Positions 21,219-26,175 of a stretch of DNA of 26,175 nt are shown here, piece after piece. The stretch is from a virus. Numbering within the stretch: position 1 is the first letter of the stretch; each line of letters opens with the position of its first letter. A program made the position numbers and the translations under genes. The stretch is taken from IMG/VR virus record IMGVR_UViG_3300047284_000471, positions 1-26,175 of that record; one strand, given 5' to 3'. A model generated the notes under the pieces. It was not told the DNA's origin, made no database searches, and worked only from the letters and a program-made list of their open reading frames with translations.

Positions 21219-21878
21219 ATGTCAACATTTTTCTCAAATATACCAAACATACTTGTAGCAGACCCAACAGAAGATGCATCACCTTCAAATCATTCTGTAG
21301 TAAAAAATTTATTCAGAAGATCAAAAGTAATTCCAAACGTAGTCAAAAATTTCACATACTTTCAAAAGTATACAATACCTGGAAACGCAAGACCGTATCA
21401 AGTTGCATATGATGTATATGGAACTGCAGAGTATGAATGGGTAATTTTAATCTCAAATGATATTACAAATGTATACGAACAGTGGCCATTATCGCAACAA
21501 GAATTTCTCGCAAAACTCAGGGATGTTTATGGAACAAGAGAAACAGAAACAAAATACTGGAGAACAAAAGAAGTTAAAGATTCTAGAAATAATATAATAG
21601 TACCAGGTGGATTAATTGTTCCAGAAACATATACATACAGACTTCCGAATGGAGAATTCATTCCGAAAGATGTCCTAATTGAAAGAGTGACTAACTACGA
21701 ATACGAATTTGAACTAAACGAATCGAAGAGAAATATCTATCTAGTGTTTCCATCAGTAGTAGAGAGGTTTATCACTGAATATTCTGAGTTGATGCAATAT
21801 AGCAAACACGAAGATTTAATAGAAGGTGTGGACAACTTAAAAAGTCCAGGGACGGAATCATTCAAAAGAGTCGTATAA
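21219..21878 (+). CDS. 53: Baseplate wedge protein gp53
   Basis: A 219-aa protein starting MSTFFSNIPNILVADPT. The N-terminal half has NFTYFQKYTIPGNARPYQVAYDVYGTAEYEWVILISNDITNVYEQWPLS, the recognisable LysM-like gp53 core. A C-terminal charged segment follows, with YEYEFELNESKRNIYLVFPSVVERF. It joins wedges around the hub during baseplate assembly. T4 gp53 is 196 aa. It starts 2 bases after gp48 and is the last gene before the bidirectional terminator. Confidence 0.88.
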   Translation: MSTFFSNIPNILVADPTEDASPSNHSVVKNLFRRSKVIPNVVKNFTYFQKYTIPGNARPYQVAYDVYGTAEYEWVILISNDITNVYEQWPLSQQEFLAKLRDVYGTRETETKYWRTKEVKDSRNNIIVPGGLIVPETYTYRLPNGEFIPKDVLIERVTNYEYEFELNESKRNIYLVFPSVVERFITEYSELMQYSKHEDLIEGVDNLKSPGTESFKRVV

Positions 21879-21918
21879 AATAATTAACCTTTTCTTAACT
21901 TTTGGTTTTAGACAAAAA

Positions 21919-21945
21919 AATGGGGCGTTTTTGAAGCGCCCCATT
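21919..21945. terminator. Bidirectional terminator between gp53 and gp32
   Basis: Stem AATGGGGCG/CGCCCCATT with a 9-base loop. A T-rich tract follows on the plus strand (GCTTTTTA) and a run of seven T follows on the minus strand, so it can end both the gp53 and the gp32 transcripts, which converge here. Confidence 0.92.
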
Positions 21946-21969
21946 GCTTTTTAATAGGTGATTTTGGTT

Positions 21970-22920
21970 TCAGTCCTCTTCAGCAAGGCGAGCAAAATAA
22001 CTCAGGTCATCATCTTCGTCATCACTGAAGGTAGGAAGAGAAGGTTCAGGAGCAGGAGTCGAAGAACCCATAGAAGAACGGAAAGAACTTACCTCTTCAT
22101 TCCAGCTGGAAGGAGCGGCAGCAGGACGGGAAACAATCTCATCCTCTTCAGTCTCTTGATCAACACGGCGAGCAGGAGCACGGGTGTTGAGTACAGTGTT
22201 CAGTCGTGCTTCAAGTTCCTCATAGGTCTTGAAGTTTTTCTCATCAGTGAATTCCATCAAAGAGTATTCTTTCTTCCAGATTGCTTCCAGTTGATCATCA
22301 CTGAAATCACCAAGAGTACCAGGACGAGAGAACTCAGACTTGTCGTAGTTCCAGTATCCATCCACCTTGCGGATCTTCACCTTGAAGTCAGCACCTTGCC
22401 AGAAATCAAAGGGGTTGATGGGGGTTTCATCTTTGAATTCTGGTTGCATTGCTGCCATAACTTTATCAAAGATTTTCTTGCCAAACTTATAGAGGAAGAC
22501 TCGTCCTTCATTCTCTGGATGTGCTGGATCTTCCACAACATAGATGTTAGCATAGTAGCTCAGTTTTCGCTTTTGTTTACGAGCAATTTCTTTATCAGCA
22601 TCACTTCCGCTATTCCAAAGTTGACGATTCATTTCGCCAACAGGATCCTTCTTATTGAGAGTCGTCAGACTATTCTCAATATACCAACCACCAGGACCTT
22701 GGAACGCATGACTCCAAATCTTTGCCCAAGGAAGATCTTCACCTTCAGGGGCAGGCAGGAATCGAATAACTGCATAACCATTACCCGACTTATCCATTTC
22801 AGGTTTCCAGAGTCTCTCATCAGCACCAGAACCAGATTCAGGATTAGAGATCTTCTCGACCTCTTTAGTCAGTTTCTCGAAGACAGAATTGGACTGCTTC
22901 TTGAGGGATGCAAAAGACAT
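21970..22920 (-). CDS. 32: Single-stranded DNA-binding protein gp32
   Basis: A 316-aa protein starting MSFASLKKQSNSVFEKL, with the basic N-terminal LAST-like region that drives cooperative binding. The OB-fold core contains WKPEMDKSGNGYAVIRFLPAPEGE, IWSHAFQGPGGWYIENS and KLSYYANIYVVEDPAHPENEGRVFLYKFGKKIFD. It ends in a Ser/Pro linker and an acidic tail (DDEDDDLSYFARLAEED), as in T4 gp32. It coordinates replication, recombination and repair. The whole protein has no Cys: His71 is kept, but the three Cys zinc ligands of T4 gp32 are missing. It has its own sigma70-type promoter and a repeat-bearing leader, consistent with autogenous control. Confidence 0.95.
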   Translation of the reverse strand: MSFASLKKQSNSVFEKLTKEVEKISNPESGSGADERLWKPEMDKSGNGYAVIRFLPAPEGEDLPWAKIWSHAFQGPGGWYIENSLTTLNKKDPVGEMNRQLWNSGSDADKEIARKQKRKLSYYANIYVVEDPAHPENEGRVFLYKFGKKIFDKVMAAMQPEFKDETPINPFDFWQGADFKVKIRKVDGYWNYDKSEFSRPGTLGDFSDDQLEAIWKKEYSLMEFTDEKNFKTYEELEARLNTVLNTRAPARRVDQETEEDEIVSRPAAAPSSWNEEVSSFRSSMGSSTPAPEPSLPTFSDDEDDDLSYFARLAEED

Positions 22921-22921
22921 T

Positions 22922-22980
22922 TGTATTTCTCCGTATTTGTTGTATTTGTTTGGATTGGTGGGGCGTGACCCCCCTCACCC
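22922..22980 (-). promoter_or_regulatory. gp32 mRNA leader: hairpin plus A-rich repeat operator (predicted)
   Basis: The leader holds a GC-rich hairpin (about 22957-22979, GGTGGGG paired to CCCC-T-CACC). It is followed, toward the start codon, by an A-rich unstructured stretch with three copies of AAATAC (about 22923-22928, 22933-22938, 22942-22947) around a GGAG ribosome site at 22929-22932. T4 gp32 represses its own translation by binding such a structure-plus-unstructured leader. The function here is inferred. Confidence 0.5.
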
Positions 22981-22990
22981 GAACCATCAT

Positions 22991-23019
22991 ATCATACAGT
23001 ATTTAGGCTGCCTTGTCAA
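22991..23019 (-). promoter_or_regulatory. Consensus sigma70 promoter for gp32
   Basis: TTGACA (23014-23019), 17-base spacer, TATGAT (22991-22996) on the minus strand, overlapping the last codons of the DUF1825-like gene. The spacer also contains CTAAATA, near the late -10 consensus. Confidence 0.8.
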
Positions 23020-23335
23020 GGGACCTGAGCACGTTGTCCAGGTAGACAGTCATGGAGTCCAGGGACTCGGACAGGGTGTTGTACCCGAACATATTTGTAA
23101 TCAGATCAATTCGATGCTTCATGTCAGCAGCATCTTCATCTTCAGCAGCAGATAATTGAAGTCTAACATAAAAAAGTTTTTGTTTTTCGATGAGATTTTT
23201 GGTCTTTTCTATGTGTCTAATTGCCTTTTCTTTTGGCATTTGACCGATTGCTTCGGCAGTTGTTTGAAGGTCTACGTAGGTATCGTAAATTGACTGTAGT
23301 TGCTCTTGTACTATATCCGAATTAAAAAAGCTCAT
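23003..23335 (-). CDS. DUF1825-like protein
   Basis: A 110-aa, all-helical protein starting MSFFNSDIVQEQLQSIYDTY. The opening FF-x-SDIVQE and the later RLQLSAAED and MFGYNTLSESLDSM match the DUF1825 family, which is otherwise typical of cyanobacteria, so this is probably a host-derived gene. The function is unknown. Its ATG overlaps the stop of gp59 (ATGA). The gp32 promoter overlaps its 3' end. Confidence 0.68.
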   Translation of the reverse strand: MSFFNSDIVQEQLQSIYDTYVDLQTTAEAIGQMPKEKAIRHIEKTKNLIEKQKLFYVRLQLSAAEDEDAADMKHRIDLITNMFGYNTLSESLDSMTVYLDNVLRSLDKAA

Positions 23336-23943
23336 ACCTTTTCTTTTACTACTTTTAAAATGATTGCCTTATATTTCTTACAATCAATCTTTAGAAAGGG
23401 AGCATACTTTATTACTTGAGTTCTAACTTGTTTCCAAACGGGGTCTGTTAATACTTGGTCGAATCGTTTGATATACCCCAGACAATTCTCAAAAATAATT
23501 AATGTCTCTACACTTATCTCTTTCCTCAAATAGGACGTAAGAAGAATTGGATGACGACCCTTTGAACAGACGAATAACTGATCAAAGTTTTCATCATAGG
23601 GAGATTCAATATTGTCTAATAGACTACAAACTTCTTCCCTAAAATTATATAGGAAACTCTCTCTTTTCTTTTTCCAATCTGCGTAATTGGATTCTCCTAT
23701 AGGACGAATAATGTCCTTGATGTATCCCTTGTTATCACTTATAAAGTTAGACACGAAATACTCTTCAATTCTATCACGATCGTACTTAGATGCAAGTTTC
23801 TTAAAAAAATAAGCGTCATTCCGTTTATCGAATGACGCTTGACTTGCTCTAGTTTTTCCATTGAATCTAAAGTAATCGTAGTCATCTTTAGTAAAGTGAA
23901 GTTTAAGAGACAGATACATCTGATAAACTTCAAAACCAGTCAT
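23332..23943 (-). CDS. 59: Helicase loader gp59
   Basis: A 203-aa basic protein starting MTGFEVYQMYLSLKLHFTKDDYDYFRF. This opening, then KTRASQASFDKRNDAYFFKKLASKY and a helical basic C-terminal half, matches T4 gp59 (217 aa). gp59 loads the gp41 helicase onto gp32-covered forks. It lies between gp33 and the gp32 gene with a 4-base overlap to gp33, the T4 order 32-59-33. Confidence 0.87.
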   Translation of the reverse strand: MTGFEVYQMYLSLKLHFTKDDYDYFRFNGKTRASQASFDKRNDAYFFKKLASKYDRDRIEEYFVSNFISDNKGYIKDIIRPIGESNYADWKKKRESFLYNFREEVCSLLDNIESPYDENFDQLFVCSKGRHPILLTSYLRKEISVETLIIFENCLGYIKRFDQVLTDPVWKQVRTQVIKYAPFLKIDCKKYKAIILKVVKEKV

Positions 23944-24224
23944 AACGGTAAGATTCCTCTAGAGGTTTTCTTCATGTAATTTAGGCTTTGTGCCTGATAT
24001 TTAATTTTTTCTTTCAGAGGTTTTGAGATGAGTTTCGATACTGTCTCAATCTCAATATCATTCTCTTCACAGTAAGATACTATAGCTTCAATATAATTTA
24101 CAAGTCCATCCGATTCCTTTACAATTCTCTCAATATCTTCAGAAAATTTTGCAGAATTTAAAAACTTTTCGCTATAGTCTCCTACTTTACTATCCAATTG
24201 TCTCTCTCCTAGTAAAAGCATCAA
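23940..24224 (-). CDS. 33: Late transcription co-activator gp33
   Basis: Up to 94 aa. The C-terminal part LVNYIEAIVSYCEENDIEIETVSKLISKPLKEKIKYQAQSLNYMKK is the conserved gp33 body, and the last residues ILPL match the hydrophobic clamp-binding tail. gp33 bridges RNA polymerase and the gp45 clamp for late promoters such as those found here. TTG 24224/ATG 24221 have no clear ribosome site; TTG 24197 is preceded by AGGAGAG at good spacing and may be the true start (about 86 aa). It overlaps the exonuclease gene in any case. Confidence 0.8.
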   Translation of the reverse strand: MMLLLGERQLDSKVGDYSEKFLNSAKFSEDIERIVKESDGLVNYIEAIVSYCEENDIEIETVSKLISKPLKEKIKYQAQSLNYMKKTSRGILPL

Positions 24225-24861
24225 TATACTCCTTTAATAATGTAAAATAATAATCTAGGTTTGTTTTTTCAATCACCTGACAATGACCTTCTTCAGTTGC
24301 GATAATGATGACGATCTTCTTTGGTTGAATACCAGTCAGTTCGTAAAACATAACTGCATATGCAGTTGCTTGTACAAAATAATTTTCAATCCATTCTTCT
24401 TTCTTTTCCTTATCGGAAGTTTTAAAGTCGATTACTGCTAAATCCCCATCAAATTCAGCAATGCAATCAACCCTACCAGCAATACGAAGATAATCGGAAT
24501 ATAAAGCACCTTCAAGAAGATGAATATTATTAATGCGATTAAGAATAGGTTTCGCAACTTGAAATAGCGTGAGAGGAAGAGGAGCAAAACTATCAGAATC
24601 AATGTGCTCATTTTTTAAATAATGTTCAACGATACTGTGAAAAGCAGTTCCTCTTCCCGTTGCTCTTGCTGTCTTCCTGTCTGCAACTTCTTCACCAACC
24701 TTCCTTCTCCATTCCTTAAAGAATGCTGCCTTTTTGAATGAAGTGACTGTAGTGATAGAAGGATAAAACTCTCCACTTGGTACAGGATAATACCTTTCTC
24801 CATTTTTGTCAATAGACTCAATATCGGAGAGTTTTGCAGGAAGATCAACAAAATTAAACAT
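24190..24861 (-). CDS. PD-(D/E)XK exonuclease, RecB/Cas4-like
   Basis: A 223-aa protein starting MFNFVDLPAKLSDIES. Nuclease motifs run in order: GTAFHSIVEHY (His75), LEGALYSD (Glu117), AGRVDCIAEF (Asp132), LAVIDFKTSD (Asp145 and Lys147), and QATAYAV (motif with Gln164). This is the RecB-type nuclease family found in many cyanophages. It probably degrades or processes DNA during recombination or host DNA breakdown. It overlaps the phoH stop (TGATG) and the gp33 start, so the genes are one operon. No Fe-S Cys cluster of true Cas4 is seen. Confidence 0.85.
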   Translation of the reverse strand: MFNFVDLPAKLSDIESIDKNGERYYPVPSGEFYPSITTVTSFKKAAFFKEWRRKVGEEVADRKTARATGRGTAFHSIVEHYLKNEHIDSDSFAPLPLTLFQVAKPILNRINNIHLLEGALYSDYLRIAGRVDCIAEFDGDLAVIDFKTSDKEKKEEWIENYFVQATAYAVMFYELTGIQPKKIVIIIATEEGHCQVIEKTNLDYYFTLLKEYIDAFTRRETIG

Positions 24862-25616
24862 CAGAAACCTAAATTCAATTTACTAATAATGTAGCTACGG
24901 ACTAAACCAGAACGAACAATGTCATCAACACCAAACTCAATACAACAGAATTCTTCCATTGTTTCAAGAATTTTCATGAAATCTAAAACACCATTTTTCT
25001 CATTCTGTTTTACAAGATCAGATTGGGTAACATCCCCAGAGAATACAATTTTAGCATCTTGACCTACACGGGTGATCATAGAATCTAGTTCATGGAAATT
25101 AAGATTTGCAAATTCATCAACGATGATGATGCAATTATCTAAAGTTACACCACGAATATAAGAAGTACTCCAGAATGAAATGGTTTCTTGAGTTCTTAGA
25201 TTATTATATAGCATTTCAAAGGCATTATCGTCAGGCATTTCAAACATAAACTTTACCATATTCTTATATGGAATCTGATAAAGTGCTGACTTATCTTCAT
25301 GATCACCAGGGAGGAATCCAATTTCTCTAGTTGGAACTAAAGAACGAACGATATAAATTTTATCGTATGGTGTATTTGGATTTAATACTTCTCTAAGTGC
25401 TAGATAAAGACTGATAAAAGTTTTACCTGTTCCTGCACATCCGTGAAGAACTAAATGTTTATCATCAGTCCAACAGTCAAAAACTGCTTTCTGACTATCT
25501 GTTAGTGGTTCGATGTTTAGAAGATGCTCATTATTAATGGGCTTCTTCCTTCTCATCTGCTTTGCACTCATTCCTGCAGGTACGACTGCATTGTTATTCC
25601 TCTTTTTTACTGGCAT
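24861..25616 (-). CDS. phoH: PhoH-like ATPase
   Basis: A 251-aa P-loop protein. The N-terminus is basic (KKRNNN, MRRKK). Walker A is GCAGTGKT at residues 59-66, with IYIVRSLVPTREIGFLPGD next, Walker B is IIIVDEFANL (Asp167, Glu168), and sensor-like VFSGDVTQSDL follows. PhoH is widespread in marine phages; in E. coli it is phosphate-starvation induced, but the phage role is unclear and may be RNA-related. It ends by overlapping the exonuclease start and lies just after a small gene. Confidence 0.92.
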   Translation of the reverse strand: MPVKKRNNNAVVPAGMSAKQMRRKKPINNEHLLNIEPLTDSQKAVFDCWTDDKHLVLHGCAGTGKTFISLYLALREVLNPNTPYDKIYIVRSLVPTREIGFLPGDHEDKSALYQIPYKNMVKFMFEMPDDNAFEMLYNNLRTQETISFWSTSYIRGVTLDNCIIIVDEFANLNFHELDSMITRVGQDAKIVFSGDVTQSDLVKQNEKNGVLDFMKILETMEEFCCIEFGVDDIVRSGLVRSYIISKLNLGF

Positions 25617-25617
25617 A

Positions 25618-25848
25618 CTAGGTATATCGAGAAAGGTTTGATCGTGGATGGGCAGCCTGCACTTTAGACATTACTTCTTTAAAACCATCAGACTGTTTAG
25701 GCAATCCATATGTAACTCCACCTACACCAGCAGACCAATCTTTCTCCCAGTCAGGATTATCTTTCCTCCACTGATCATATTCGGCCATAGTCATATAGAT
25801 TTCTTTAGTTTCACCAGTCTTGGTGTTTTTGACGGGATATGTTGGCAA
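25618..25848 (-). CDS. Small conserved phage protein, FmdB-like without zinc Cys
   Basis: A 76-aa protein read from TTG 25848 as MPTYPVKNTKTGETKEIYM. TTG is supported by a perfect AGGAGG ribosome site 6 bases upstream (25855-25860). The MPTY...TGE...M start and the DGFKEVMSKVQAAHPRSN end resemble a small phage family related to FmdB-type zinc-ribbon proteins, but there are no Cys, so no zinc site. The function is unknown. It ends one base before phoH and follows a 46-aa ORF. Confidence 0.75.
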   Translation of the reverse strand: MPTYPVKNTKTGETKEIYMTMAEYDQWRKDNPDWEKDWSAGVGGVTYGLPKQSDGFKEVMSKVQAAHPRSNLSRYT

Positions 25849-25854
25849 GATGCA

Positions 25855-25860
25855 CCTCCT
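25855..25860 (-). promoter_or_regulatory. Strong Shine-Dalgarno deciding a TTG start
   Basis: AGGAGG on the minus strand, 6 bases before TTG 25848. No ATG lies at a workable distance, so TTG is the start of the FmdB-like gene. Confidence 0.8.
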
Positions 25861-25861
25861 C

Positions 25862-26002
25862 TTATTTAGTATTAAGTACTTCGGTTTGAAACTCTTTCTT
25901 CAGTTCTTTACGAATCCGTTGATAGAATTCAAGAATGTCATGATTATTATTGTAGACCAAACCACATTCTTTTGCAATTTGGATTACCTCTTGATTGTTC
26001 AT
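25862..26002 (-). CDS. Small unknown protein (46 aa)
   Basis: Starts MNNQEVIQIAKECGLVYN at ATG 26002, one base after the stop of the thyX-like gene, and ends EFQTEVLNTK. The frame stays open further upstream, but that part would overlap thyX in another frame and is rejected. It is a soluble helical peptide with one Cys; no family recognised. It is probably translated by coupling with the upstream gene. Confidence 0.6.
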   Translation of the reverse strand: MNNQEVIQIAKECGLVYNNNHDILEFYQRIRKELKKEFQTEVLNTK

Positions 26003-26003
26003 T

Positions 26004-26175
26004 TTAATCGATCCTAATACAAGGTTGTACATCTTCGCATTCACACTTTCCAGGACACCATCCAAGTGCTTCGGAAACACTAGGAAACTGACAGATAAAG
26101 ATCTTCTTTGCTGCTTCAGCAATTTCCATATGCTCTTTCTGAGTGCCATTCGCAGAGCGAAGATTAATATAATGG
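26004..26175 (-). CDS. thyX: Flavin-dependent thymidylate synthase, C-terminal part
   Basis: The 5' part is off the window; 56 residues are seen. HYINLRSANGTQKEHMEIAEA followed by AKKIF...FPSVSEAL lines up without gaps with the ThyX C-terminus (NLR-x5-Q-x-E...A-x-A-x-x-x-IF, then P and EA). ThyX makes dTMP from dUMP with FAD and methylenetetrahydrofolate. Many cyanophages carry it. After the ThyX core comes an unusual Cys-rich tail (GWCPGKCECEDVQPCIRID). The assignment rests on the C-terminal pattern only. Confidence 0.72.
   Translation of the reverse strand, partial: HYINLRSANGTQKEHMEIAEAAKKIFICQFPSVSEALGWCPGKCECEDVQPCIRID

Noticed and set aside
21958-22968. Long plus-strand open frame (336 codons) opposite gp32
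   Set aside because: It is antisense to a clear gp32, is Arg/Ile/Phe-rich without family pattern, and crosses the gp32 promoter leader; a shadow of codon bias.
24784-24811. TTGACA-17-TATCCT on the minus strand, like the other sigma70 promoters
   Set aside because: It lies early inside the exonuclease coding region, the -10 is poor, and no gene starts shortly downstream.
25863-25870. ACTAAATA upstream of the FmdB-like gene as a late promoter
   Set aside because: Only 14 bases from the TTG, which would leave no room for the ribosome site; it overlaps the stop of the 46-aa ORF.
26003-26149. Longer N-terminus for the 46-aa ORF
   Set aside because: That stretch is the ThyX C-terminus in another frame, with a clear family match.

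Overview
The window is a 26-kb piece of a T4-like myovirus of marine cyanobacteria (a cyanomyovirus of Synechococcus or Prochlorococcus). Recognisable T4-type genes cover tail baseplate and hub, head completion and replication/late transcription. They are mixed with typical cyanophage host-derived genes: speD, a CpeT-family gene, a CP12-like gene, phoH and a probable thyX. No gene-free stretch exceeds about 300 bases; the longest gaps are about 80-120 bases and hold promoters, terminators or nothing recognised. All calls come from reading the sequence; no database search was possible.

Region 1-2,700 (minus strand) holds two tail-fibre/virion structural genes, the first running off the left edge, behind a T4-type late promoter and a hairpin. 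Region 2,796-4,438 is an accessory block on the minus strand: three tRNAs (Asp, Leu, Thr), speD and four small unknown ORFs, served by sigma70-type promoters. Region 4,439-9,599 has gp5 (without a recognisable lysozyme domain), rlpA, tRNA-Ile, tRNA-Val, cpeT-like and CP12-like genes, and a gp27-like hub gene. The host-type genes and tRNAs are thus inserted between two baseplate hub genes.

Region 9,606-19,756 (minus strand) is the tail core: gp54, gp26 with a predicted -1 frameshift extension (tape-measure chaperone pair), then two giant paralogous tape-measure-like proteins (1516 and 1248 aa). These carry a set of cell-wall and esterase-like domains: a lytic transglycosylase-like domain, VanY, M23-like, SGNH and GH24. 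Region 19,765-21,878 (plus strand) is a short divergent late operon: gp4, gp48, gp53. It ends at a bidirectional terminator facing gp32.

Region 21,970-26,175 (minus strand) is a replication and nucleotide-metabolism run: thyX (partial), a small ORF, a small FmdB-like protein, phoH, a PD-(D/E)XK exonuclease, gp33, gp59, a DUF1825-like protein and gp32. Its genes overlap or abut, and gp32 has its own sigma70-type promoter and a repeat-bearing leader.

The most interesting points are the gp26 slippery heptamer with an otherwise start-less -1 ORF, the twin multi-enzyme tape-measure proteins with a repeated spacer module, the apparent move of lysozyme from gp5 into a tape-measure paralogue, a set of near-identical TTGACA-N17-TATNAT promoters placed over the 3' ends of upstream genes, and tRNAs whose D-loops supply the stop codon of the preceding gene.
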